A DNA stretch of 64,000 nucleotides from Hahellaceae bacterium. GTDB taxonomy: Bacteria; Pseudomonadota; Gammaproteobacteria; Pseudomonadales; Oleiphilaceae. A program made the position numbers and the translations under genes. This document shows, piece by piece, positions 24,347-33,247 of this stretch. The stretch lies in NCBI GenBank assembly GCA_024234505.1, contig JACKOD010000006.1, positions 62,001 through 126,000 on the forward strand, in the 5' to 3' direction. A model generated the notes under the pieces. It made no database searches, was not told the DNA's origin, and saw nothing but the letters and a program-made list of their open reading frames with translations. Numbering within the stretch: the first letter of the stretch is position 1; each line of letters begins with the position of its first letter.

Positions 24347-25922
24347 GGGCTTCGTTTTCCAGCGCAACACCGCTCACCGCAAAACCAAACCAGCGTTTTA
24401 TTCCCTTACCAAACAACGCCGCCATGAACCGGCCGAACAGGCGATATTTAGCATGCGTGTAGGGATACCAGTTGGCCTCAATCTTTTTGCTTTGTTTGTC
24501 AATGATCACCGCTTTTGATCGAGTCATACCCAAAAGGCCTTCCGCACCTTTTACCCGTCCAAATCCGCTCTGCCTGGCTCCGCCAAAAGGTAGGTTTGGG
24601 TTTCCCTCCGTCAGCATGACATTATTTATCGAAACGGCCCCCACCTCCAACAGACGCGCCACTCTGTCAGCTCGTGCCAGATCTTTGCTCCAGACACTCG
24701 CCGACAACCCGAACTCCCCTTGATTGGCCAGTTGCACCGCCTCTTCCTCGGTATCAAAGGGCGTCAAAGTAAGTACCGGACCAAAGGTCTCTGCGGTCTG
24801 GATCTGCATGGTATCGTTAACCGACTCGACTATCGTAGGCATCAAAAACAGCGTATCGCCTAACGATTCGCCACCACACACCAGGCGGGCACCCTTGGCG
24901 ACGGCGTCCTGGATATGCTGCTGAATAATTTCCCACTGGAAGTCAGCCGTAATCGCCCCGATATCAGCATCCCCGGCGTCCCCGGCATTAACGACCAGTT
25001 TTTCTGCCTCTGATTTGAGCATTCGAACAAAAGCGTCATAAATCGTTCGTTGCACAAAAACCCGTTCAACCGAGGTACAGGACTGCCCTGCGTTTGTCAT
25101 TGCGCCCCACAAGCATCCAGCAACCGTGCGCGCCAGATTGACATCATCAAACACCAGCATGGCATCTTTGCCCCCCAATTCCAGCTCAACCGGAATAAGC
25201 AAGGGTGCGGCCTGAGCCAACAGGCGCTTCCCTGTTCGGGCACTACCGGTAAAGAATATTTTTGCAGGTCGCTGGGCAATCAGTTGCTGCGCGGTTTCAC
25301 CGGCACCGTAAACCACCTGAAGTGCCGATCGCAGTAAAGGCGAAACCGCAAAAAGCCGCTCCAGCAGTCCATGCAAGGGGGTCAATTCTGATGGTTTATA
25401 AATCACAGAGTTCCCTGCGGCCAATGCCGCAAAAATACTTGTGACACCAATATGAAAGGGATAATTCCAGGGCGAAATAATCAGTACAATACCCAAGGCT
25501 TCATGATATATCCTCGACTTTTTCCCCAGGAGTGCCAACGGCGTAGCGACTTTTTGGTCGGACAGTATCGAGGGCGCTTTACGCAGCAGCCAATCGCAAT
25601 AGTCCATTACCCCCATTATTTCAGACACCAGAGCATCGGTCCGACATTTGCCGGTTTCCGCCACCAACTGATCAACAATCGCTTCACGTTCTGCAAAGAT
25701 CAAATCCCGAACCTTACGCAATTCCTGCAGGCGGGCAGACAAAGGATAGTGCGAGAGCGCTCCCAACCCGCTTCGCGCAGACGCAAACACTGCGGCGGCC
25801 TGACCGGCATTGATATCGCCTATCTGGTACAACGACGCTTGCGTCAGTCGATGTCGCACCTGAATGTTAGCTGCCTCATGACTCGTACCTGACTGCCGTG
25901 CTGATTCCAATGCCGTATTCAT
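24333..25922 (-). CDS. Aldehyde dehydrogenase family protein (coniferyl-aldehyde-dehydrogenase-like)
   Basis: A 529-residue NAD(P)-dependent aldehyde dehydrogenase. It has the cofactor fold VLIISPWNYPFHIG, the catalytic Glu in VELELGGKDAM, the nucleophile Cys in NAGQSCTSVERV, and the C-terminal LPFGGARQSGFGRVKG. The N-terminal 40 residues before the enzyme core are extra. It is the last gene of a five-gene minus-strand operon with a PLP-dependent aldolase/deaminase and a GMC oxidoreductase. It likely oxidises an aldehyde released upstream in the same pathway to a carboxylate. Its ATG overlaps the previous stop by four bases. Confidence 0.9.
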   Translation of the reverse strand: MNTALESARQSGTSHEAANIQVRHRLTQASLYQIGDINAGQAAAVFASARSGLGALSHYPLSARLQELRKVRDLIFAEREAIVDQLVAETGKCRTDALVSEIMGVMDYCDWLLRKAPSILSDQKVATPLALLGKKSRIYHEALGIVLIISPWNYPFHIGVTSIFAALAAGNSVIYKPSELTPLHGLLERLFAVSPLLRSALQVVYGAGETAQQLIAQRPAKIFFTGSARTGKRLLAQAAPLLIPVELELGGKDAMLVFDDVNLARTVAGCLWGAMTNAGQSCTSVERVFVQRTIYDAFVRMLKSEAEKLVVNAGDAGDADIGAITADFQWEIIQQHIQDAVAKGARLVCGGESLGDTLFLMPTIVESVNDTMQIQTAETFGPVLTLTPFDTEEEAVQLANQGEFGLSASVWSKDLARADRVARLLEVGAVSINNVMLTEGNPNLPFGGARQSGFGRVKGAEGLLGMTRSKAVIIDKQSKKIEANWYPYTHAKYRLFGRFMAALFGKGIKRWFGFAVSGVALENEAQKPR

Positions 25923-26350
25923 TGCGCCTCTCCTGAAGATGTAAGCGGCGCATCGGCACCACAGTTCACTTGATACCCTAACGCTTCGTGTACGGAAGGT
26001 GCCTGAACAAAGTCACCCTGCAGATCTGCGTAGTAAAGGCTATACACTACGCCTTTGAGACCCACATTCAACAACCGGAGCACACTCGCCAGGGGGGCCG
26101 GTACGCTTTCACTTTTGTCCAGCCAGTTCAACAAGGTTCGCAATACCACTGCCGAAGCCAGGCTGATCACCACCAATAGCCAGGACAGATCCCGAACATC
26201 GGCGGGATGCGAAGCCTCCAAAACGATATCCACATGGGCGATACAACCGGTTTGGGAGAATGAGGGTAGTCCATAACCCCCGGGGATCATCATATCCCCC
26301 AGACGTTGTAACCCCGCCAGCGCCCGGCGACTCAGAAATACAGAACTCAT
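25919..26350 (-). CDS. Small membrane partner protein of the GMC oxidoreductase (gluconate-dehydrogenase-subunit-3-like?)
   Basis: A protein of about 143 residues with one clear hydrophobic segment (LSWLLVVISLASAVVLRTLL). The opening SSVFLSRRALAGLQRLGDMMIPGGYGLPSFSQTG recalls the small subunits that accompany GMC dehydrogenases, such as gluconate 2-dehydrogenase subunit 3 (which start LRALADTLIPG). This resemblance is weak and the assignment is mostly contextual. ATGA overlaps couple it both to the GMC gene before it (26347-26350) and to the ALDH gene after it (25919-25922). It may anchor or chaperone the flavoprotein. Confidence 0.65.
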   Translation of the reverse strand: MSSVFLSRRALAGLQRLGDMMIPGGYGLPSFSQTGCIAHVDIVLEASHPADVRDLSWLLVVISLASAVVLRTLLNWLDKSESVPAPLASVLRLLNVGLKGVVYSLYYADLQGDFVQAPSVHEALGYQVNCGADAPLTSSGEAQ

Positions 26351-27777
26351 AACGACGCCTCCGCCATCAAAGGGGCTGTCGTGGCTGGCGTCTGATACGA
26401 CCCCAGCCACACCTCGCTGGCGCGATGCGCCAAAGCCATAATGCTTAATGACGGATTAATACCCGGTGCCGACGGGAAAATCGCTGAATCCGCGATCAGT
26501 AAATTAGGGTGATCATGCACCTCAAAGGCAGGATTGACGACAGAATGGCGGCCATTGTCTCCGATGACGCATCCTCCCATCAAATGCAGCCCAATGCGAA
26601 TCGGCGATTTCATGATTTCTCGCGCCCCCAATACACCAAAAATGGCATCCACCGCATGCAGTCCGGCATTTGCACGCTGCCAATCGGCGTCATGCATGGT
26701 TTTGGTAATTTTCAGCCGGCCTTGGGCGTCGATTGCAATGGCACCGGGAGTAGCATCTCTGACTGCTACCTCGATACAAGCCATATGCCGATACTGCTGC
26801 ATAAAGCGCTGATGAGCCAATCCATAGCCCGGGGCCAATAGTGCCATCGCGATGGGGCCGGCGAACACATTTTCCAATTTAAAACCTTGTTTGCGGAAAC
26901 GCGGATCATTCGATTTCACGGCCTGAAATGCGCCTTTGTGAGCGTCCACAAAATCATCGAACAAAGCGACATTCATTAACTGGGGATGACAGTTAAATTG
27001 CTGCCCCAAAGCAGGCAAACGGTCACCCAACCCGCTGTTGAGCAACAATTGCGTTGTGCCCAATGCGCCGGCAGCAAGAATACATTTTCGCCCGTAAACC
27101 TGACGAGACTGGCCATTCTGCCGTCCGAACACGGTGACATGCCGGGCTCCGTGGATCACCTGCCCCACTTCAAACCCGGTTTCAACCCTTAAACCCTGCT
27201 GACGCGCCTGACGTAGAAAGGTCACCAACATGCTTTGCTTGGAATCTCTCGGGCACCCGCCCAGGCAGACCATGCAGTCATTGCCCAAACCACAGTCTTT
27301 TTGGCCCCGCCGCAAAGGCGCCCACTGCATGCCACAGCGCTCAAAACCATCAACATACAGTTCGGCGTTACGATTCCAATCCGCACGCGTCATGGTATGC
27401 AATGCCAGATGGGACTCCACTTCATCGTAATGACGTGCCATGGCAACGGTGGAAAAATCGTGAATACCGCTTCGGGCAGCCCAGTCATCCAATGCATCGT
27501 CGTCAAAGCGATCCAGCAGGCACTGATTGATAATACTGCCCCCGCCCAGCACTTTCCCCCGCAAAAATAACAGGCTGGCATCGCGGGAGGCATCCATCCC
27601 GCCATTCCACATGAGTTGGGTGTTAGCGTGCATTTCATTGCGCGGAAAGGTATCAGCGGCGTATTCCTTGCCGGCCTCCAGCATTAAACAGCGTGCGCCG
27701 GCCTGTGTCAGATAGTGTGCCAGAACACTGCCTGACGGGCCTGAGCCAATAATCACATAATCGTAGATTTCTGCCAT
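26347..27777 (-). CDS. GMC-family oxidoreductase
   Basis: A 476-residue FAD enzyme. GSGPSG lies near residue 12 in YDYVIIGSGPSGSVLAHYL. The second FAD loop is KVLGGGSIINQCLLDRF. A Cys-rich block (KDCGLGNDCMVCLGGCPRDSKQS) resembles the one in the other GMC enzyme of this window. The C-terminal active site has HLMGGC (His) and INPSLSIMALAHRAS (Asn). It likely oxidises an alcohol and passes electrons to a membrane acceptor, given its small TM partner. ATG 27777 is preferred over GTG 27786 because AAGGGTG is spaced 7 bases before it. It lies 11 bases after the PLP-enzyme gene in a tight operon. Confidence 0.88.
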   Translation of the reverse strand: MAEIYDYVIIGSGPSGSVLAHYLTQAGARCLMLEAGKEYAADTFPRNEMHANTQLMWNGGMDASRDASLLFLRGKVLGGGSIINQCLLDRFDDDALDDWAARSGIHDFSTVAMARHYDEVESHLALHTMTRADWNRNAELYVDGFERCGMQWAPLRRGQKDCGLGNDCMVCLGGCPRDSKQSMLVTFLRQARQQGLRVETGFEVGQVIHGARHVTVFGRQNGQSRQVYGRKCILAAGALGTTQLLLNSGLGDRLPALGQQFNCHPQLMNVALFDDFVDAHKGAFQAVKSNDPRFRKQGFKLENVFAGPIAMALLAPGYGLAHQRFMQQYRHMACIEVAVRDATPGAIAIDAQGRLKITKTMHDADWQRANAGLHAVDAIFGVLGAREIMKSPIRIGLHLMGGCVIGDNGRHSVVNPAFEVHDHPNLLIADSAIFPSAPGINPSLSIMALAHRASEVWLGSYQTPATTAPLMAEASL

Positions 27778-27788
27778 ACGTGTCACCC

Positions 27789-29009
27789 TTATAGGAAAAC
27801 CTTGCCTTCTCCCCGATACGTCAGACTGCGATGCATCACCTTGTCACCCTGAATCCAGAGTAGCTCATTAAATCGCTCACACAATTCTCCGGCCTTCGCA
27901 TGCCGGAACATCACCGGCGCGCCCGGATGCAAGCCTTGGGTAGCCGGGCCTTTCAGTGGTGTCTGTACTTCCCCCGCACCTTCCAGCGAGTCGAGTTCCA
28001 AACCTTCGGGCAGCCAGGGTTGGGGGAGCTTTTCCGGCCCCACACCTCCAGAAGCGATGTAGCCTCCGCCCGCGCATGTCAGATAGCCCGATGCCGACTG
28101 ACGACAGACTTCCAGCGCAAAACCTGCAGCGGGTTCATGCCGGAACTGGCGAAAATAATCAAAGTAATGCGAGCCATAGAAACCCGAGCCGACAGCCACT
28201 TCACTTACAGAGGCATCGGCAACCGTAAACTCCATGGAGCCGGTTCCGCCACCGTTCACAAATTCCAGATCTGCTCCCGCTTGGCGCAGTGCTGATACCA
28301 CCGCCTGACGGCGCGCCCGCACCCGACGGCGCGACCAGGCTTTCAGCTGTGTCACGGCCAAATTATGCAGCGGGTTGTGAGGCAGGTTATCGGCAACACC
28401 GGCAATTTGCGCTTCGTACCCCATCACCCCCACCAATTTAAGGCAGGGCTGGGCAGCAATATATTCATAAAGCGCCAACGCAGATTTCACGCTGTTCACG
28501 GGCGAACGATGTACACCAAAATGTAAACCCGGCAAAGGCGTGGATAAATCCAGGTCGAGACATAACGGTTGCACTAGCGAACCCGGTGCAGACAGATCGC
28601 TTCCTTGCCGTTGCTGCCAGCGCGTCACACTCGCCACAATAGCATCGACATGAGCCACACTATCGACCATCAGTACGATACGTTTACCTTGGGCAACCTG
28701 TGCAACCACCGCATCCAAAAGGCTTGCCTGTAGTGATGGATAAGCAACCAGAAGATCATCCAGTCCTTGCTCACTTAACCAACAGGCCTCGCCGGGATGA
28801 AAGCACATGACCCCCTGAAAGCCGGCATGACGCCTCAACAGGTGCTGTATAACCTCGAGGTTACGCAATGACTTGCTGACCAGTCGCACCGGCTTACCCG
28901 CCGCGCGGGCCAAGATCGCGTTGGCGTTGCGATCCAATGCATCAATATCGAGCCAGGCAACGGGCAGTGTTTCTGCCGCCAGTGCCCGGGTAAAACCTTG
29001 ATAATCCAT
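27789..29009 (-). CDS. PLP-dependent D-threonine aldolase / amino-acid deaminase-like protein (alanine-racemase fold)
   Basis: A 406-residue fold-type III PLP enzyme. The N-terminal alanine-racemase-like barrel has the PLP Lys in KPVRLVSKSLRN, with LPVAWLDIDALDRN before it. The C-terminal half (FVNGGGTGSMEF, YGSHYFDYFRQF, HRSLTYRGEGKVFL) matches D-serine dehydratase-like / D-threonine-aldolase enzymes, which use a divalent metal. Possible reactions are retro-aldol cleavage of a beta-hydroxy-D-amino acid to glycine and an aldehyde, or deamination. The nearby aldehyde dehydrogenase suits the aldolase option. It is the first enzyme gene after the TetR regulator, separated from it by 106 bases. 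Confidence 0.85.
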   Translation of the reverse strand: MDYQGFTRALAAETLPVAWLDIDALDRNANAILARAAGKPVRLVSKSLRNLEVIQHLLRRHAGFQGVMCFHPGEACWLSEQGLDDLLVAYPSLQASLLDAVVAQVAQGKRIVLMVDSVAHVDAIVASVTRWQQRQGSDLSAPGSLVQPLCLDLDLSTPLPGLHFGVHRSPVNSVKSALALYEYIAAQPCLKLVGVMGYEAQIAGVADNLPHNPLHNLAVTQLKAWSRRRVRARRQAVVSALRQAGADLEFVNGGGTGSMEFTVADASVSEVAVGSGFYGSHYFDYFRQFRHEPAAGFALEVCRQSASGYLTCAGGGYIASGGVGPEKLPQPWLPEGLELDSLEGAGEVQTPLKGPATQGLHPGAPVMFRHAKAGELCERFNELLWIQGDKVMHRSLTYRGEGKVFL

Positions 29010-29115
29010 TTTCTGCCCCGTCCATTCCTATTTTTCAGGCTATGTTTTCCCGTTGCGTAAAGTGGCAGGTTGTCAGAGTACACCGGGCAGCATGTACCAC
29101 GACACCCCTGCCAAC

Positions 29116-29751
29116 TCATGACTGCGCGTCTGCAATCCTGCGGATCAAATAAGCTCTGACCATGAGCTTGAGTTCACTGAGAAGGATGCCTGCCTGCTTT
29201 TCTTCCATTTCCATCGAAAGCCGTAAAATCGCACCACAGGCCCTGGGCAGCATGACACAGATGAGCCAGATACGCTGTTCTTCAAACCCGGGAAAGACCT
29301 CCGATGCCTTGGCCGACAAGTCTCGGGCATTACTGTACAGCTCCCCCAAATCCAGTGCCTGCAATTCGGGCATGGCTTCAACACCTGACCAGATTTCCTT
29401 GTAGCCCGGCTCATTGCGGTAAAACTCGGCGTAAGCATCAATGAGCTTGTCAAAACCCTCGTTGAGGTCAAAATCTGCAATAAAGCCCTGCAAAACGTTA
29501 TCGAGTTTGGCAATGTGCTGCTCAGCCAACGCTTTGATAATCGCCGCCTTGTTGGGAAAATATCGATACAGCGATGGTAATGATATTCCCGCTCGCCGGG
29601 CAATTTCAGACGTCTTGGCACCCTGAACGCCCACTTCCCGAATCATTTCCGCAGCCTGATCCAGAATCGCATTCACTCTTTCACGACTGCGTTCCTGCAC
29701 TGGCTGGCGGCGCTGCTCTATCACGACGGCGTCGCGGCCTTCCTCATTCAT
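29116..29751 (-). CDS. TetR/AcrR-family transcriptional regulator
   Basis: A 211-residue regulator. The N-terminal helix-turn-helix is ERVNAILDQAAEMIREVGVQGAKTSEIARRAGISLPSLYRYFPNKAAIIKALAEQHI. A helical ligand-binding domain follows, ending near LKLMVRAYLIRR. TetR proteins usually repress their own operon and release DNA on binding a small ligand. It is the first gene of the aldolase/GMC/ALDH operon, and a perfect dyad lies 44 bases upstream of its start. It most likely senses a substrate or intermediate of that pathway. The signal is not known. Confidence 0.9.
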   Translation of the reverse strand: MNEEGRDAVVIEQRRQPVQERSRERVNAILDQAAEMIREVGVQGAKTSEIARRAGISLPSLYRYFPNKAAIIKALAEQHIAKLDNVLQGFIADFDLNEGFDKLIDAYAEFYRNEPGYKEIWSGVEAMPELQALDLGELYSNARDLSAKASEVFPGFEEQRIWLICVMLPRACGAILRLSMEMEEKQAGILLSELKLMVRAYLIRRIADAQS

Positions 29752-29794
29752 TGAGAACCCCTTAATTCCAGTTAAAGTGTACTTCTCACCACAA

Positions 29795-29815
29795 AAGATG
29801 ACAATCTATCATCTT
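29795..29815. promoter_or_regulatory. Candidate TetR operator (perfect dyad)
   Basis: AAGATGA (29795-29801) and TCATCTT (29809-29815) are exact inverted repeats around a 7-base AT-rich centre, in the promoter region of the TetR gene. Size and position suit a TetR-family operator. The binding protein is inferred. Confidence 0.55.
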
Positions 29816-29985
29816 GCAAAAAAAGTTCATTTTGTGAGCTGGCTATCATACCCGAAATAAATTGAATTTTTACTCTAATCCAGCCAGTTAACGCCCTTAG
29901 CAAGAAAATCTGTCAGGCGCTCCCAAAATTGACGTCGCCAGCTATGCTTTAAAACGATTATCCAAAGACGCAAGGCAGTTAAACC

Positions 29986-30339
29986 ATGCAAAAACATGCC
30001 ATTTTGAACCTTGATAACTGGCTCAATCTCTTCCGACAGCATGAAATACGTTTCGGTTTTTTTATTTTTTACATTTTACTGCTCGTCTGGCCTTTTTTTA
30101 GCCGAACGCCCTGGAGCATCCCCGACCAGTTCTTCTATTACTTCGGCGTGTGGACGGTACTCATTATCGGTCTGGCCATTCAGGGCTATCTGGTCATTCG
30201 TAAAGAGCGAAGAATTCGACGCAAACAGCGCAAAATCAAAGCCCGCCACACGTCCCCGGCTCCGGTGAGCGCCGCCTTAAACATGAAAATCAACGCCTCT
30301 GTCCAAGAGCACACCTCTGGAGCCTCCCGGCATGATTGA
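29986..30339 (+). CDS. Small membrane protein coupled to the transporter-kinase gene (CbrX-like position)
   Basis: A 117-residue protein with two transmembrane segments (FGFFIFYILLLVWPFF and FYYFGVWTVLIIGLAIQGYLVI) followed by a strongly basic tail (RKERRIRRKQRKIKARH). Its 3' end overlaps the kinase start by 8 bases (ATGATTGA), so translation is coupled. In pseudomonads the small gene cbrX overlaps the start of cbrA in the same way. Homology to CbrX is not established here and the similarity is one of arrangement. It could be a membrane subunit or a regulator of kinase expression. Confidence 0.8.
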   Translation: MQKHAILNLDNWLNLFRQHEIRFGFFIFYILLLVWPFFSRTPWSIPDQFFYYFGVWTVLIIGLAIQGYLVIRKERRIRRKQRKIKARHTSPAPVSAALNMKINASVQEHTSGASRHD

Positions 30340-33187
30340 TACCACCACCGTTGTCACCTCCATGCTGTTATATATGGGGCTGCTTTTCGGTATAGCGCAA
30401 TGGGGCGAAAGCCGTTCACCAGTGGCACGTAAAGTGGGCCGTCATCCATTGACTTACAGTTTGTCACTGGCCATTTATTGCAGTTCCTGGACGTTCTACG
30501 GTCTGGTAGGCATGGCCACACAAACCGGCTTTTTATTTCTGACCAGTTTTATCGGCCCTTGTCTGGTCATGATTTTTGCGTGGAGCGTGTTGCGCCGGCT
30601 GGTATTGCTAAAAGAGCACTTCCGGTTTGCCAGCCTGGCGGATTTTTTAGCCGCCCGATACAACAAATCCAATACCGTCGGCGCGATGGTGAGTCTATTT
30701 GCCTTGTTAGGCAGCATTCCCTACATGTCGATCCAGTTAAAAGCCATTATCGAAAGTTTTAACCTGCTGCTGAAAGATTCCCCCAGTTCCGAATTAGAGC
30801 GCTTGCTACAACATAATTTTGACCTGCTGGTGGTAGCGCTGATGGCCTTTTTTGCCATTGTATTCGGTGTTCGCCGCCAGGATCCTACGTTGCGACATCG
30901 CGGTATGGTCATGGCGCTTGCAGCAGAAAGTATTGTTAAACTTATCGCCTTTCTCTGTGTCGGCATCTTTGCGACCTGGATTCTCAATGACGGCCTATTC
31001 GATTTACTCAACTTCGCGCAAATGCATCAAGGCGAAGTGCCTGCCTTTGCCGCGATGACCCAACAAATGCCCATGGAGTTGTGGATTGCCTTTTTTTTGC
31101 TGGCCACGATCAACATGCTGTTTTTACCCCGCCAGTTTCATATCGCTATCGTAGAAAACCCCGATGTAAACCATCTGCGTACTACACAGTGGGTCTTCCC
31201 TTTATATCTGTTTCTTTTAACTTTGTTTGTATTTCCGGTCGGTATTGCCGCACTCAAACTGGAATTGCCTACCTCGATGGCAGACTATTTTCTATTGCTT
31301 CTTCCTCAGGCCGCCCATCACCCATTATTGGCGCTGCTGGTGTTTATCGGAGGCTTTTCTGCTGCTATGGGTATGACGATGGCTTCAACCATGACACTCT
31401 CCACGATGTTTTCTAACAATTTGCTTTTGCCTGTTCTCGAACGGATGCAACTCAACTTCCCGATTCAACAGCATATGCTGCGTATCCGCTGGGCGGCTGT
31501 GCTGATCATTCTGGGTGCCAGTTATTGGTTTTACCGGGCCGTGGGCGAGTTCGAGATGATTGCGCAAATCGGCATCCTCGCATTCAGTGCCACGCTGCAG
31601 TTTGCCCCAGCCATCCTGGGCGGGCTGTACTGGTCCAAGGGCAACCGATTTGGCGCGATCGCAGGCATTAGTTTGGGTTTTCTGTTTTGGTTCTTTACCC
31701 TGATCATACCCGCGCTCATCAAAGCCCACCTGCTTCCGCTTAATTTGCTTCACGAAGGGCTGTTTGGCTGGCAGGCATTACGCCCTACCGGACTGTTCGG
31801 AACGGACGGTTTGCATCCCGTAAGCCATGCGGTGTTCTGGTCTTTGTTGTTCAACTGTTCGGCCTACGTTATCGGCTCACTCCTGCTGCCTGCTTCGCGA
31901 GAGGAGCAGGTGAACGCACAGCGCTTTACCGGTGTACTTGAAATCGACGCGCCATTACTCCTCAGCGAAGTTAAAGATATTGCCGCCAATACCAAAGTAA
32001 CTAAGCTACATAAACTCTTCGCCCATTACTTTTCACGCGAACGTGCCGAGCGTAAGGTTTCCGAAGTGTTGAAGCAGTGCAACATTCGTCAGGATGATCA
32101 AATCAGCATTCAACAGCTTTCCCAGCTATTGAATGCCACCGAAAGTGCACTGGCAGGCTCTATTGGTATCGCCGCCGCGCATCAGGCCATAAAAGACTCC
32201 TCCATTCTGACGGAAGATGAATATAAAGCACTCAGTCTGAGTTACGCTGATGTCCTGGCCAAGCTGAATATTTCGCCCAAAGAATTGAAGGAAAAGGTCG
32301 ATTTTTATCAAGCCCGGGAAGCACTGATGAAAAAGTCTTCAGACGAGCTGCAACATCAGGTCGAAATGCGCACAACCGAGCTCAAGGTCACCAACGATCA
32401 CCTGCTCAAAACGCTGTCCAAACTTAACGACACCCAGAAACATCTGGTCGAGGTAGATAAAATGGCCGCGTTGGGAGGACTCGTTGCTGGCGTGGCTCAC
32501 GAAATCAACACCCCGCTGGGAATTACTATTACCGCGACCAGCCATCTGACCGACACAACGGAACAACTCAAGAGCAAATTTGCCTCGGGCCAACTGACCA
32601 AAACCGACTTTACGCGCTTTTTTGATGGCAGCGAAGAAAGCCTGAGAATACTGCGCAACAATACCCAGCGCGCCGCCGAATTAATTAAAAGCTTTAAGCA
32701 GGTAGCGGTGGATCAATCCAGCGAAGATCGCCGGCGATTTAATCTGCAAGAGTATCTGGATGAAGTCCTCCTGTCGCTACGGCCAAAAATCAAGCACACG
32801 CCCTATCAATTTGATATAGAGTGCGCCAGTGATATCGTTCTGGACAGTTACCCCGGAGCACTCTCGCAAATCATTACCAATTTAGTGATGAACTCGTTAA
32901 TGCACGGCTTCGAGGGTCGGGATCATGGCCACATTTACATAAAGGCCCGATCCGAGGAAGATCATCTGCTTCTGACCTATGAAGATGATGGTAAAGGTAT
33001 GGACGAAGATGCGCTCGCTCATCTGTTTGAGCCCTTCTATACCAGTAAGCGAGGTAGCGGTGGCAGCGGACTGGGCGCACATATTGTCTATAATCTTGTT
33101 ACCCAGAAACTGGGCGGCAAAATAGACAAACAAAGCGCCCCCGACAAAGGGCTCCGCTATACCATGTCTATCCCCTTACGGAGATAA
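30332..33187 (+). CDS. CbrA-like sensor histidine kinase with N-terminal SLC5 (sodium/solute symporter) domain
   Basis: A 951-residue protein. The first 530 residues form about 13 transmembrane helices of SLC5/SSS type (GRHPLTYSLSLAIYCSSWTFYGLVGMA, GGFSAAMGMTMASTMTLSTMFSN). A helical linker resembling the STAC domain follows (LNATESALAGSIGIAAAHQAI). Then come a coiled coil, HisKA with the phospho-His near residue 722 (GVAHEINTPLGITI), and HATPase_c ending GSGLGAHIVYNLVTQKLGG. There is no PAS or receiver domain. CbrA kinases sense carbon and nitrogen availability, and some transport histidine. No NtrC-type CbrB gene is adjacent; instead an HD-GYP regulator faces this gene. Confidence 0.88.
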   Translation: MIDTTTVVTSMLLYMGLLFGIAQWGESRSPVARKVGRHPLTYSLSLAIYCSSWTFYGLVGMATQTGFLFLTSFIGPCLVMIFAWSVLRRLVLLKEHFRFASLADFLAARYNKSNTVGAMVSLFALLGSIPYMSIQLKAIIESFNLLLKDSPSSELERLLQHNFDLLVVALMAFFAIVFGVRRQDPTLRHRGMVMALAAESIVKLIAFLCVGIFATWILNDGLFDLLNFAQMHQGEVPAFAAMTQQMPMELWIAFFLLATINMLFLPRQFHIAIVENPDVNHLRTTQWVFPLYLFLLTLFVFPVGIAALKLELPTSMADYFLLLLPQAAHHPLLALLVFIGGFSAAMGMTMASTMTLSTMFSNNLLLPVLERMQLNFPIQQHMLRIRWAAVLIILGASYWFYRAVGEFEMIAQIGILAFSATLQFAPAILGGLYWSKGNRFGAIAGISLGFLFWFFTLIIPALIKAHLLPLNLLHEGLFGWQALRPTGLFGTDGLHPVSHAVFWSLLFNCSAYVIGSLLLPASREEQVNAQRFTGVLEIDAPLLLSEVKDIAANTKVTKLHKLFAHYFSRERAERKVSEVLKQCNIRQDDQISIQQLSQLLNATESALAGSIGIAAAHQAIKDSSILTEDEYKALSLSYADVLAKLNISPKELKEKVDFYQAREALMKKSSDELQHQVEMRTTELKVTNDHLLKTLSKLNDTQKHLVEVDKMAALGGLVAGVAHEINTPLGITITATSHLTDTTEQLKSKFASGQLTKTDFTRFFDGSEESLRILRNNTQRAAELIKSFKQVAVDQSSEDRRRFNLQEYLDEVLLSLRPKIKHTPYQFDIECASDIVLDSYPGALSQIITNLVMNSLMHGFEGRDHGHIYIKARSEEDHLLLTYEDDGKGMDEDALAHLFEPFYTSKRGSGGSGLGAHIVYNLVTQKLGGKIDKQSAPDKGLRYTMSIPLRR

Positions 33188-33211
33188 ATCAGCCAATCGG
33201 TAAGCCTGCAA

Positions 33212-33247
33212 ATTCGCGCCGTCTTAATCCTGAAGTTTGGCGCGAAT
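33212..33247. terminator. Hairpin between convergent kinase and HD-GYP genes
   Basis: ATTCGCGCC (33212-33220) pairs with GGCGCGAAT (33239-33247) around an 18-base loop. The right arm lies inside the last codons of the minus-strand gene. There is no strong T run, so activity as a terminator is uncertain. Confidence 0.4.
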
